Source of the DNA: Novacetimonas pomaceti
GTDB lineage: Bacteria > Pseudomonadota > Alphaproteobacteria > Acetobacterales > Acetobacteraceae
NCBI RefSeq assembly: GCF_003207955.1
Contig: NZ_NOXG01000001.1
Span: 434,001 to 498,000 of the forward strand
Reading direction: 5' to 3'
DNA: 64,000 bases
The notes under the pieces are model-generated. The model was not told where the DNA came from. It saw only the letters and a program-made list of their open reading frames with translations, and did not search any database. This document shows positions 7,373 to 16,311 of this stretch, in pieces (within the stretch, counting starts at the first letter, position 1; each line of letters starts with the position of its first letter). The translations under genes and the position numbers were made by a program.

Positions 7373-9835
7373 ATGAAGTTCTCACTGTCATGGTTGCGTG
7401 AACATCTGGAAACCACGGCAACCGTCGAAGAAATCTGCGCGCGGCTGAACACGATCGGGCTGGAGGTCGAGGGGGTCGAGGACCGGGGCGCGGTCCTTGC
7501 GCCATTCCGCACCGCGCGGATCCTCAGCGCGGAACAGCATCCCAATGCCGACCGCCTGCGGGTATGCCAGGTCGATGCCGGCGAAGGGTTCGAACGCGTG
7601 CAGGTCGTCTGTGGCGCGCCCAATGCGCGGGCGGGCCTGTCGGTCATCTTTGCCCCGCCGGGCACATGGATCCCCGGCAGCGACATCACCATCAAGGCGG
7701 GCAAGATCCGGGGCGAGACGAGCGGCGGCATGCTGTGTTCGCTGCGTGAACTGGGACTTGGCCAGGAAACGGGCGGCATTGCCGAACTGCCGGACGGGAC
7801 GGTCGTGGGACAGTCCTATGCCCTGTTCGCGGACATGGACGATCCCGTCATCGAAATCGCGATTACCCCCAACCGGGGCGACGCCCTGGCCACTCGCGGC
7901 ATCGCGCGTGACCTTGCCGCCGCCGGGATGGGGGAACTCAGGCCGTGGCTGGCGGAAACGGTGGAGGGCACCTTCGCCTCCGCGCTGACATGGGCGGATA
8001 CCTTCCCCGAGGCCTGTCCCTGGGTGCTGGGCCGGACGATCCGTGGGGTGCGCAACGGCCCCAGCCCGGAATGGCTGCAGCGACGGCTGGAATCGGTCGG
8101 TCTGCGCCCGATTTCCGCGCTGGTGGACATCACCAATTACTTTGCCTTCGACCTGGGGCGTCCGCTGCATGTATTCGACGTGGCGAAGGTGGGCGGAAAC
8201 GTCCTGACCGTCTGCCGTGGCGCGGGCGAGACGCTGCGGACGCTGGATGGCGGCGAACATGTCATGACGGTCGATGACTGCGTGATCGCCGATGCGAACG
8301 GCGTGCAGTCGCTGGCCGGGATCATGGGGGGCGAGGCGACGGGCGTCAGCGAGACGACAACGGACGTGTTTGTCGAATGCGCCCTGTTCGAGCCCGTGCA
8401 TATCGCGCTGAGCGGCCGGCGCCACAACCTTCACTCCGACGCGCGCCAGCGTTTCGAGCGCGGGGTGGATCAGGCCCTGCCTCCCGCCGCGCTGGAGGCC
8501 GCGACCCGCATGATCATCGATCTGTGCGGGGGCGAGGCCAGCGAGGTGGTCTCCGCCGGGGCGCCGCCCGCGTGGCAGCGCGACGCGCGGCTGCGCTTTG
8601 AACGCATCGCGACGCTGGGCGGCCTGACGGTCGCGCCGGACGTGGCGGTGACCTCCCTCGAACGGCTGGGGTTCGATGTCCGCAGCCGCGACGCGCAACA
8701 GGTCGTCGTCGGCGTGCCGTCATGGCGCAATGACATCGCAACGCCGATCGTCCTGGACCAGGCGCGCGACCTGCCCCCCGAACAGGCGGAACGCGCGGCG
8801 CAGGGCGTCAGGGCGGTGGATGCCGAAGTGGACCTGATCGAGGAAGTCCTGCGCCTGCAGGGCATGGACGCCATTCCCGCGGTTTCGCTGCCGCCACTCT
8901 CCGCCGTGCCGGTCGCGGCCCTGACGTCGGCGCAGGCGCGCGTTGCCGCCACGCGCCGGCAGCTTGCCGCGCGTGGCCTGCTGGAGACGGTCGGCTTCTC
9001 CTTCGTGTCCTACGAACAGGCATCGGCCTTTGGGGAGACGCCCGAAAGCCTGCGCCTGCTCAACCCGATCGCGGTTGACCTTGACCAGATGCGGCCCACG
9101 CCACTGGTGAACCTGCTCAATGCCGTGCATCACAACGCGGCGCGCGGTTATCCCGACCTCGGCCTGTTTGAAATCGGGGCGGGATTTGGCGCCGGCGGAC
9201 AGCGCCAGATCGTGGCGGGCATCCGCAGCGGCCATTCGCCGCGCCTGCCCGCGCACCCGGCGACGCCCGTGGACCTGTGGGCGGCCAAGGCGGATATCCT
9301 TGAGGCGCTGCGCGTGGCGGGCGCGTCGATGGAGGGGCTGAGCATCACCGCCGATGCGCCATCGCATTACCATCCCGGCCGGTCGGGCACCGTGCGGCAG
9401 GGGCCGCGACTGGTGCTGGGATATTTCGGGCAGGTGCATCCCGCCCTGCTGGCCGAACGTGGCATCGACCTGCCGGTGGTGGGGTTCGAGGCCTTTATCG
9501 AGGATGTTCCCGAACCCAAGCGCCGTCGCCGCGCGCCGCCCAACCTGTCGCCGTTCCAGCCGCTGCATCGCGACTTCGCCTTCATCGTCGCGCGTGACGT
9601 TCCGGCGGAACAGCTGCTGCGCGCCGTCAGGGGCGCGGAACGCAACCTGATTTCGGCGGTCAGCCTGTTCGATGTCTATGAAGGCGACAAGATCCCCGAA
9701 GGGCACAAGTCGCTGGGGATCGAGATCACCATCCAGCCTGTCGAGCGCAACATGACAGACGCGGATATCGAGGCGGTATGCGCGCGCGTGATTGCGGCGG
9801 CGAAGAAAACCTGCAATGCGGATCTGCGTGGCTGA
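7373..9835 (+). CDS. pheT: Phenylalanine--tRNA ligase beta subunit
   Basis: The product is 820 aa. It starts MKFSLSWLREHL, then has the tRNA-binding OB domain (about 40-150), B3/B4 editing domain (about 210-390), B5 domain and the C-terminal ferredoxin-like anticodon-binding domain with the FQPLHRDFAFIV segment (about 730). It edits mischarged Tyr-tRNA and positions tRNA-Phe. Between the usual PSWRxDI and DLIEEVLR motifs (about residues 456-484) there is an extra segment of about 29 residues rich in Glu, Ala and Arg. The ATG at 7373 is preceded by AAGG; a TTG one codon earlier is possible. Confidence 0.97.
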   Translation: MKFSLSWLREHLETTATVEEICARLNTIGLEVEGVEDRGAVLAPFRTARILSAEQHPNADRLRVCQVDAGEGFERVQVVCGAPNARAGLSVIFAPPGTWIPGSDITIKAGKIRGETSGGMLCSLRELGLGQETGGIAELPDGTVVGQSYALFADMDDPVIEIAITPNRGDALATRGIARDLAAAGMGELRPWLAETVEGTFASALTWADTFPEACPWVLGRTIRGVRNGPSPEWLQRRLESVGLRPISALVDITNYFAFDLGRPLHVFDVAKVGGNVLTVCRGAGETLRTLDGGEHVMTVDDCVIADANGVQSLAGIMGGEATGVSETTTDVFVECALFEPVHIALSGRRHNLHSDARQRFERGVDQALPPAALEAATRMIIDLCGGEASEVVSAGAPPAWQRDARLRFERIATLGGLTVAPDVAVTSLERLGFDVRSRDAQQVVVGVPSWRNDIATPIVLDQARDLPPEQAERAAQGVRAVDAEVDLIEEVLRLQGMDAIPAVSLPPLSAVPVAALTSAQARVAATRRQLAARGLLETVGFSFVSYEQASAFGETPESLRLLNPIAVDLDQMRPTPLVNLLNAVHHNAARGYPDLGLFEIGAGFGAGGQRQIVAGIRSGHSPRLPAHPATPVDLWAAKADILEALRVAGASMEGLSITADAPSHYHPGRSGTVRQGPRLVLGYFGQVHPALLAERGIDLPVVGFEAFIEDVPEPKRRRRAPPNLSPFQPLHRDFAFIVARDVPAEQLLRAVRGAERNLISAVSLFDVYEGDKIPEGHKSLGIEITIQPVERNMTDADIEAVCARVIAAAKKTCNADLRG

Positions 9836-9893
9836 ATGCCGTAACGCGACGGGGCGCGTGTCCCGTCGCGCCTGCGTCAGGGAGAATATTCAA

Positions 9894-10907
9894 TTGCGCG
9901 CCATACAGGGATGGATCGGAACGGGACTGGCCATAACGCTCGTGGCGCATGGCGGCATGGCCCGTGCCACCGAAATCACGGGGGCGGGGTCCAGCTTTGG
10001 CGCGCCGATTTACGGGGCGTGGGGGGAAGATGCCGCGCGGGATCTGGGCGTCACCCTGAATTACCAGACGATCGGTTCCGGCGCGGGCCAGAACCAGGTG
10101 CGTGCCCGCACCGTCGATTTTGGCGCGTCCGACGCCCCCATGTCCGCAACGGCGCTGGAGGCGGCGCATCTGGCGCAGTTCCCCACGGTGATGGGGGCGA
10201 TCGTGCCGGTGGTCAACCTGCCGGGGGTGGCCGATGGCCGGCTTCATCTGACCGGCGCGCTGCTGGCGCAGATCTATGGCGGTGAAATCACGTCATGGAA
10301 TGACGCCCGTATCGCCGCCGTCAATCCGGGCCTTGCCCTGCCGGATATCCCGGTCGCGCCCGTGCGGCGGGCGGACGGGTCGGGCACGACCTTCGTCTTT
10401 ACGTCCTACCTGTCGCTGTCATGGCCGGCATGGAAGGCGCAGGAAGGGGCGGGTACCTCGATCCAGTGGCCGGTGGGCGAGGGCGCGCGGGGAAATGACG
10501 GGATCGCGGCCGCCGTGCGCAATACCGAAGGCAGCATCGGCTATCTTGAATATGCCTATGCCGTTGGAAACCACATGGCCATGGTGGAAATGCGCAACAG
10601 CCATGGCGAAGATGTCGCCGCCAGCAGCGACAGTTTCGAGGCCGCCGCCCGTTCCGCGAAATGGGATGCAGGCATCGCCCGCCATGTCGACGTGCTGGAC
10701 GCGGCGGGGCAGGGCGCATGGCCGATCATGGCGGCCACCTATGTCCTGATCCCGACCGACCCCACGGATCGTGTCCGGGGCCGGGCGGTCAGGGATTTCT
10801 TCGCATGGGCGTTCGCCAGGGGGGATGAAACCGCACGCAGGTTGCAGTACGTCCCCCTGCCCGAAGAGGTGAAGACCGGGATCGTGGGGTTCCTGAAACA
10901 GGAATAG
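9894..10907 (+). CDS. Phosphate ABC transporter substrate-binding protein, PstS-like
   Basis: The product is 337 aa. A signal peptide (hydrophobic TGLAITLVAHG, cleavage probably after ARA) leads into GAGSSFGAPIYGAW, the PstS N-terminal phosphate loop. FGASDAPMS and RRADGSGTTFVFTSYLS are the other two phosphate-contacting motifs. It should bind inorganic phosphate in the periplasm. The best start is TTG at 9894, which has AGGGAGA eight bases upstream and puts the signal peptide at the very N-terminus; the frame runs further upstream into pheT without a suitable start. There are no pstC, pstA, pstB or phoU genes beside it, so it must work with a permease encoded elsewhere. Confidence 0.88.
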   Translation: MRAIQGWIGTGLAITLVAHGGMARATEITGAGSSFGAPIYGAWGEDAARDLGVTLNYQTIGSGAGQNQVRARTVDFGASDAPMSATALEAAHLAQFPTVMGAIVPVVNLPGVADGRLHLTGALLAQIYGGEITSWNDARIAAVNPGLALPDIPVAPVRRADGSGTTFVFTSYLSLSWPAWKAQEGAGTSIQWPVGEGARGNDGIAAAVRNTEGSIGYLEYAYAVGNHMAMVEMRNSHGEDVAASSDSFEAAARSAKWDAGIARHVDVLDAAGQGAWPIMAATYVLIPTDPTDRVRGRAVRDFFAWAFARGDETARRLQYVPLPEEVKTGIVGFLKQE

Positions 10908-10962
10908 GACGGGATCCCCTGCCCGTAACCCCGATGCCCCCGGTTTCAAGGAAGACGCGCCA

Positions 10963-12180
10963 ATGACATCATCCGCCACCATGCGCGCCCGTCGTGACGT
11001 CGGCGCGCGGACCATCTGGATCCTGGCGGGGGAGGCGAGTGGCGACGTGCTGGGCGCGCGCCTGATGCGCGAGCTGCGGCGGCGCGACCCGGCCCTGACA
11101 TTTGTCGGGGTTGGGGGCGCGCGGATGGAGGCCGCCGGACTGCGAAGCGAATTTCCCATGCGCGACCTTGCGGTCATGGGACTGGTGGAGGTCCTGCCGC
11201 GCCTGCGTTTCCTGTCACGGCGGCTGGATCAGGCCGTGGCCCATATCCGGGCCATCCGTCCCGACCTGATCGTCACCATCGACAGTCCCGGTTTTGCACT
11301 GCGGCTTTTGCGGCGGGTGGCGTCGCTGTCGATCCCGCGCGTCCATTACGTGGCACCGCAGGTATGGGCGTGGCGTGAACGCAGGGTGCTGAAATTCCCC
11401 GGCCTGTGGGAACGCATGCTGTGCCTGCTGCCGTTCGAGCCCGGCTTTTTCGCGCGACATGGGGTGGAGGGACGCTTTGTCGGGCATCCCGTCGTTCAGT
11501 CCGGGGCCGATCAGGGCGATGGCGCGGCGTTCCGTGCGCGCCATGGCATCGCGCCCGATGCGCCAGTGCTGATCCTGATGCCCGGCAGCCGCCGTTCGGA
11601 AGCGCCAAGGCTGCTGCCGGTCTTTGGCGAGACGTTGGGGATATTACGCACGCTTTGCCCCGACATCGTGCCGGTGGTGCCCGTCGCGCCCGTCATTGCC
11701 GACACCATTCGCAAGGGGGTTGCGGACTGGCCCATCCAGCCGGTTGTCGTGACCGACCTGCAGGAAAAGCACGATGCCTTCGCCGCCGCGGGCGCGGCGC
11801 TGACCAAGTCGGGCACGTCCACGCTGGAACTGGCGCTTGCCGGGGTTCCGATGGCCGTGACCTATCGCGTCAATGCCGTCACGGCCGCGATCGCGCGACG
11901 GCTGATACGGGTGCCATATGTCGCGATGGTAAACCTGCTGGCGGGCCATCGGCTTGTACCCGAACTGCTGCAGGAACGCTGCCGCGCGGACCTGCTGGCC
12001 CACACGATCATGCGGCTGCTGACGGACGGGCACAGCGCCGCGATGCAGAAGGCCGGCTTCCAGCAGGTTATCGCGACACTGCATGGGCCGCAGGGCGATC
12101 CCACCGCCGCCGCCGCGCAGGAGATCCTCGACCTCCTGCCCCGGCGGGATCCGTCCCCGGCAGGGACAGGACGTGGCTAG
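10963..12180 (+). CDS. lpxB: Lipid-A-disaccharide synthase
   Basis: The product is 405 aa, a GT19 glycosyltransferase that joins UDP-2,3-diacylglucosamine to lipid X, making the lipid A disaccharide at the inner membrane. Family signatures include the N-terminal GEASGDVLGA, the HYVAPQVWAWR segment near 125, the LMPGSRRSE loop near 205 and the C-terminal SGTSTLELALAGVPM near 290. The ATG at 10963 has AAGGAAG upstream. In many proteobacteria lpxB ends an lpxD-fabZ-lpxA-lpxB run; here it stands alone behind pstS. It is convergent with the small membrane protein gene at 12.2 kb. Confidence 0.96.
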   Translation: MTSSATMRARRDVGARTIWILAGEASGDVLGARLMRELRRRDPALTFVGVGGARMEAAGLRSEFPMRDLAVMGLVEVLPRLRFLSRRLDQAVAHIRAIRPDLIVTIDSPGFALRLLRRVASLSIPRVHYVAPQVWAWRERRVLKFPGLWERMLCLLPFEPGFFARHGVEGRFVGHPVVQSGADQGDGAAFRARHGIAPDAPVLILMPGSRRSEAPRLLPVFGETLGILRTLCPDIVPVVPVAPVIADTIRKGVADWPIQPVVVTDLQEKHDAFAAAGAALTKSGTSTLELALAGVPMAVTYRVNAVTAAIARRLIRVPYVAMVNLLAGHRLVPELLQERCRADLLAHTIMRLLTDGHSAAMQKAGFQQVIATLHGPQGDPTAAAAQEILDLLPRRDPSPAGTGRG

Positions 12181-12201
12181 TCACCACGCCTGCCCTGTGG
12201 A

Positions 12202-12447
12202 TTATTGCGCGTTAGGCGTTTTTGAGGGCTGGGGGCTTCCTTCGGGCGGAACCGGGACGGAGGGCGGGGCCGTCTGCCCGGTGCTGTTGCCGTCCGGCTG
12301 CTCCGGCGTTTCCACCTGTGCGTTCACAAGGGCCCGGACCTCGGAAATCACCATGTATCCTCCCAGCACGATGGTCAGGAGAATCGTCAGGATGATCCAG
12401 GCCAGTTTGGAACGGGGATCCTGTTCGGGAGGAAGATCGGCGGCCAT
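12202..12447 (-). CDS. Small single-span membrane protein of unknown function
   Basis: The product is 81 aa and I do not recognise it. Residues 14-35 form one clear transmembrane helix (LAWIILTILLTIVLGGYMVI). It is preceded by a short charged N-terminus and followed by a Pro/Gln/Ser-rich tail of about 45 residues that is probably disordered and, from the charge pattern, periplasmic. It is the last gene of a probable ygfZ-hisI operon, 39 bases after hisI. A weak AGAG-type ribosome site precedes the ATG. Codon usage matches its neighbours, and the signal-like topology makes a chance frame unlikely. Confidence 0.65.
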   Translation of the reverse strand: MAADLPPEQDPRSKLAWIILTILLTIVLGGYMVISEVRALVNAQVETPEQPDGNSTGQTAPPSVPVPPEGSPQPSKTPNAQ

Positions 12448-12486
12448 GCGGGTCTCTTTTCTGCGGCTCTGGTGGGCGGCGACTGC

Positions 12487-12954
12487 TCAGGTGCGTTTAT
12501 ACAGTTCGTCCGCCCCGACAAGCGGCTGTGAAATCTCCACCAGTCCTTCGGGACGCATGGCATTGAAGAAACAGCTGCGCCGGCCAGTATGGCACGCGAC
12601 ACCCTTTTGATCCACCAGCAGCAGGACCGCATCGCGGTCGCAGTCCAGCCGCGCGTCAATCAGCGTCTGGACCTGTCCCGACGTTTCCCCCTTGCGCCAT
12701 AACTTGTTGCGGCTGCGGGAAAAATAGCACACGCGACCGTTGCGGAGCGTTTCGGTCAGGGCCTCGGCATTCATCCATGCCAGCATGAGGACCTCGCCCG
12801 TGTCATGCTGCTGGGCGATGGCGGCGATCAGACCGTCGCTGTTGAAACGGACCTGTTCGACCATGCGGGCGCAGGTCGCGGCATCGGGGGGGAGATAGGG
12901 CATGGGGTCGGTCAATCCGGTCGGTTGAACATGTCGGACATGAAGTTCCGACAT
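12487..12954 (-). CDS. hisI: Phosphoribosyl-AMP cyclohydrolase
   Basis: The product is 155 aa and catalyses the third step of histidine synthesis, opening the adenine ring of PR-AMP. It has the family core MLAWMNAEALTETL, the SRSRNKLWRKGETSG segment and the metal-binding DCDRDAVLLLVDQKG with HTGRRSCFF (Zn-ligand Cys and Asp residues). It is a stand-alone HisI; there is no fused HisE domain. The ATG at 12954 and an in-frame ATG at 12903 (138 aa) are both possible, and the shorter one fits family length better. It lies 21 bases behind ygfZ. No other his gene is in the window. Confidence 0.94.
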   Translation of the reverse strand: MSELHVRHVQPTGLTDPMPYLPPDAATCARMVEQVRFNSDGLIAAIAQQHDTGEVLMLAWMNAEALTETLRNGRVCYFSRSRNKLWRKGETSGQVQTLIDARLDCDRDAVLLLVDQKGVACHTGRRSCFFNAMRPEGLVEISQPLVGADELYKRT

Positions 12955-12975
12955 GCCCGCCCCGTCGCGGAATGT

Positions 12976-13815
12976 CTAGCTTTCTTCGCCCGCCTTCTGG
13001 GGCAGGGTGAACCACTGCGGCACCCGCACCGTCAGGGGATGCCCCCCCGCCGTCAGGCCGGTGTCGTGGATATGCGTGCTGCGGATCATGGCCATGCCCG
13101 CCTGATCGCGCGAGGAGCGGATATGGCCGACTTCGTGTTCCCCATGCATGATCGGCGTTCCGGGTTCGGGAAGGTCGCGCGTTCCGTCTATCGGCAGGAG
13201 ATGCCGCCGCACCAGCCCGCGATAGCGCGTGCGTGCCGTCAGTTCCTGGCCCATGTAACAGCCCTTGGTCCACGATATGCCGTTGAGCTGATCGAAATTG
13301 GCCTCCAGCAGCAGGGTCTTTCCTGATTCGCAATCGCGCACGCCATCCGGCAGGCCCAGCATCAGGCGATGGCGGTCGTAATCGACTTCGTCGGCTGTCG
13401 TATCCGTGGCGGGATGTCCCCGCAGGCTGCGCCACCCGGCAGCAGGCAGGCGCGGGTCCATGCTGGTGGGAAAGTCCCCGCTCGTGGGGGCGGCGCCATC
13501 CCAGCCCGCATGCACGGCATAACCGGTGTCGCCCACGTCCACGTCGGCCCGCAGGCGATAGCGTGACAGGCGCTGGCGCAGCATGTCCGCCTGCGATGCG
13601 TCGCAATCCAGCAGCAGCCGTTCCCCCTGCGGGTCAGCGAATACGAAAAAATCGGCCAGCCACTTGCCCTGCGCCGAGAGGAAGCCGGTCCAGACCGCCT
13701 GTTCCGGCGTGACGGCCGTCATGTCATTGGACACAAGTCCCTGCAGGAAGGAAACCCGGTCCCGCCCCGAGACAGCCAGCACCGCACGGCCCGGCAGATA
13801 CGCAAACTTACCCAT
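12976..13815 (-). CDS. ygfZ: YgfZ/GcvT-type folate-binding Fe-S cluster maintenance protein
   Basis: The product is 279 aa. It has the GcvT-like fold starting FAYLPGRAVLAVSGRDRVSFLQG and the diagnostic KGCYMGQELTAR motif near residue 195, whose Cys is essential in YgfZ. In E. coli YgfZ supports tetrahydrofolate-dependent maturation of certain Fe-S enzymes such as MiaB. It is a soluble cytoplasmic protein. The ATG at 13815 has only a weak upstream purine site. It is the first gene of a minus-strand operon with hisI and a small membrane protein, and is divergent from the GT9 gene. Confidence 0.92.
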   Translation of the reverse strand: MGKFAYLPGRAVLAVSGRDRVSFLQGLVSNDMTAVTPEQAVWTGFLSAQGKWLADFFVFADPQGERLLLDCDASQADMLRQRLSRYRLRADVDVGDTGYAVHAGWDGAAPTSGDFPTSMDPRLPAAGWRSLRGHPATDTTADEVDYDRHRLMLGLPDGVRDCESGKTLLLEANFDQLNGISWTKGCYMGQELTARTRYRGLVRRHLLPIDGTRDLPEPGTPIMHGEHEVGHIRSSRDQAGMAMIRSTHIHDTGLTAGGHPLTVRVPQWFTLPQKAGEES

Positions 13816-13890
13816 GTCGCCACTGTGGGCACAGCGGCGTCGGCGGGCAAGGGGGATAACGGAGATTTGGCATCATCGTCCAAGACGCAT

Positions 13891-14805
13891 ATGCACATTC
13901 GGATGCGTATCCTGTTCATTACATCGACGCGGCTGGGTGACGCCGTGATTTCGACCGGGCTGCTGGATCACCTGCTGCACCGTTATCCGCAGGCACGGTT
14001 CACCATCGTCTGCGGCCCCGTCGCCGCGGGCCTGTTCGCGCACATGCCGCGACGTGAACGCACCATCGTCATGACCAAGCGGCCTTATGACATGCACTGG
14101 GTGGCGCTGTGGCGCGACTGCGTAAGGACGCGGTGGGACCTGTGTGTCGACCTGCGCGGTTCGGTGATCCCGTTCCTGATCCGCACCTCCGCACGGCGGG
14201 TCATGCGTGGTGGCAGGCGTCCCGGCCCGCGCGTAACCCATCTGGCGCGGGTGCTGGGCCTGACGGATACGCCGATGCCCGTGGTCTGGACCAGTACAGC
14301 GGAACGTGCGGAGGCCCGCGCCCTGCTGCCGGACGGGGAGGGGCCATGGATCGCCCTGGCGCCGACCGCGAACTGGTCGGGCAAGGTCTGGCCCGCCGAT
14401 CGATTTGTTGCCTTCTGGCATGATTTTGTCGCGCGGCACGGACCGGCGCGTCCTGTCATCCTGTATGGTCCCGGCGCCACGGAACGCCAGATGGCCGCCC
14501 GGGTGCTGGATGCCCTTCCCGATGCGCTTGATACCGGGGGAAGCCTGAGCATCACGCAGGTGGCGGCGCTGCTGCAGCGGTGCGCGCTGTTCATAGGTAA
14601 CGATTCGGGCCTGATGCACCTGTCCGCCGCCGCCGGGACGCCGACGCTGGGCCTGTTCGGTCCGAGCCGCGTTGACGAATACGCCCCATGCGGGCGCCGG
14701 GCCGCGCAGGTCGTGGCCCCCGGTCCGGCCGGCCACGCCGACATGAAGGATCTGGAGGTTGGCGTCGTGGTGCAGGCAGCATCGGATCTGCTGTCACATC
14801 ATTGA
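13891..14805 (+). CDS. Glycosyltransferase family 9 protein (heptosyltransferase-like)
   Basis: The product is 304 aa. It starts with the GT9 signature ILFITSTRLGDAVIS and has the C-terminal donor-binding block IGNDSGLMHLSAAAGTPT followed by LGLFGPS (about residues 230-260). GT9 enzymes transfer ADP-heptose or related sugars to LPS core at the cytoplasmic face; the exact acceptor is not predictable. The frame is open upstream to a GTG at 13825, but the ATG at 13891 or 13903 puts the conserved strand at the N-terminus. No strong ribosome site marks either. It stands alone, divergent from ygfZ. Confidence 0.88.
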   Translation: MHIRMRILFITSTRLGDAVISTGLLDHLLHRYPQARFTIVCGPVAAGLFAHMPRRERTIVMTKRPYDMHWVALWRDCVRTRWDLCVDLRGSVIPFLIRTSARRVMRGGRRPGPRVTHLARVLGLTDTPMPVVWTSTAERAEARALLPDGEGPWIALAPTANWSGKVWPADRFVAFWHDFVARHGPARPVILYGPGATERQMAARVLDALPDALDTGGSLSITQVAALLQRCALFIGNDSGLMHLSAAAGTPTLGLFGPSRVDEYAPCGRRAAQVVAPGPAGHADMKDLEVGVVVQAASDLLSHH

Positions 14806-14931
14806 AAAATGGGATGAAAACCGGAATTTTCTTGCCGCGCGACCCGGGTGGGAGGAAACCTGCCCCGCGATTGCCATGACGCTGCTATAGGCGTGCTGGC
14901 CGCAGCCAATTTCTGGACAAGGAATCTCACG

Positions 14932-15324
14932 ATGACCATGCGCGGCAGTTTCATGATCCTGTATGGAGCCGCCATCATGACAGGCCTGGCCGTGCCCGAC
15001 AGGGCGGTACAGGCGCAGCCCGCGGACTGGAAGCCGAAATCATGTGGCGCGGCCCCGGTCGCGCCAAAGGTGGATGCAACGGATGTCCGCCATTTCAATG
15101 CCAGCGTCGATCGTGTCAACGCCTATGAAAAGGCGGCCCGTGCCTATGTCGCCTGCGCGTCTGGCGCATCCAGCAGGGAACAGTCCGCCATCAGCGCGGA
15201 CGCCACCGCGCGCATGCATCGCGTCCATGATGGCGCGGCGCGGATACAAAAGCAGGTTTCCGACGAATTTTCCCACCTGTCGGCGGAAATGAAAAAGGGC
15301 CACGACCATCTGGCGACACAGTAG
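14932..15324 (+). CDS. Small secreted protein of unknown function
   Basis: The product is 130 aa and I do not recognise it. Residues 1-26 look like a Sec signal peptide (MTMRGSFMILYGAAIMTGL, likely cleaved after VQA). The mature part has two Cys (in SCGAAP and VACASG) that could form a disulfide, and a charged, probably helical C-terminal half (RVNAYEKAARAY, DEFSHLSAEMKKG). AAGGAA lies seven bases before the ATG, which strongly favours this start. It sits between the GT9 gene and the yfgM-like gene with spaces on both sides, so it is probably monocistronic. Confidence 0.7.
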   Translation: MTMRGSFMILYGAAIMTGLAVPDRAVQAQPADWKPKSCGAAPVAPKVDATDVRHFNASVDRVNAYEKAARAYVACASGASSREQSAISADATARMHRVHDGAARIQKQVSDEFSHLSAEMKKGHDHLATQ

Positions 15325-15563
15325 GGCCGCCTGGCCCCTCGAACCGTCCGGCACCGAATCCGGACATCTGGCGTCGATCCGCCGCGCGGTCCATGTAAGC
15401 GCAACGGTGCCGCATGGCGGGGCATGCCTGTTGCATGTCCGGTAATGCGGGTTTGCTGTCGCTGGACAGGACGGGTATGGTCTGGCCTTCATGACAGGGA
15501 TCTCGTCCCGGCGGGACGGCTGCCGTGCATCGTGCGTGGCAGGAAGCGGAGAGCGGGTTAAAC

Positions 15564-16262
15564 GTGGCTGACGACATCTTCAGGGAAGTCGATGAGGAAA
15601 TGCGCGCCGAACGGCTGCGTGCATTGGCGCGACGGTACATGATTCTGGCGGGCGTTATCGTTGCGGTGATCTGTATCGGCGGTGGCGCATGGCAATATAA
15701 CGCCTGGCGGGTGCAGCAGGCGGATCAGGCCAGCGCGGATGCGTATTTCGCCGCGCTCAGGAACGCCACGGCGTCGCATGCGCCCGACGGGCAGGCCACC
15801 CCCCTGAACGACCAGCAGAAAACGGCCCTGACGCAGCTGGCAGCCCTTGAAAAGACCGCGCGGCCGCCATTGCGCGCGCTGTCGCGGATGGAACGCGCGG
15901 CGCTTCTGGCCAACAGCGGCGACACGGCGCAGGCGCTTGCCCTGTGGGCGCAGGTGAACGAGGACAGGGCGGCAGACCCCACCATCAGTTCGCTGGCGGG
16001 CCTGTTGTGGGTCCAGCACCAGCTCGACACGGCGGACCCCGCGATGCTGCGTTCGCGGCTGGCGCTGCTTGATGGGGCGCAGCAGCCGTGGCATGGCCTG
16101 GCGCTGGAGTGCGAGGCACTGCTTGACCTGCGACAGGGGCACGAGCAGGACGCGCGTGGCCGCCTGCAGCGGCTGAGCATGGACATGAACGTGTCCGACG
16201 GGGTGCGCACCCGTGCCGACGGGCTGCTGCAGGCGCTGGGGAATGACAATGCCGGGGGATAG
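15564..16262 (+). CDS. YfgM-like tetratricopeptide membrane protein
   Basis: The product is 232 aa. A short cytoplasmic N-terminus (ADDIFREVDEEMRAERL) is followed by one transmembrane helix at about 26-42 and a periplasmic Ala-rich helical domain like the YfgM/TPR_21 family. In E. coli YfgM associates with SecYEG and PpiD as a periplasmic chaperone. The order here, yfgM-like, bamB, der, is the same as in E. coli, which supports the call. I chose the GTG at 15564 since the family begins with the ADDIFREV segment; GGAG lies about 12 bases upstream. Confidence 0.82.
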   Translation: MADDIFREVDEEMRAERLRALARRYMILAGVIVAVICIGGGAWQYNAWRVQQADQASADAYFAALRNATASHAPDGQATPLNDQQKTALTQLAALEKTARPPLRALSRMERAALLANSGDTAQALALWAQVNEDRAADPTISSLAGLLWVQHQLDTADPAMLRSRLALLDGAQQPWHGLALECEALLDLRQGHEQDARGRLQRLSMDMNVSDGVRTRADGLLQALGNDNAGG

Positions 16263-16311
16263 GACGTTTTCCGATACGGCGCATCCCCACCATCCGACAG
16301 GCATGAACGCA

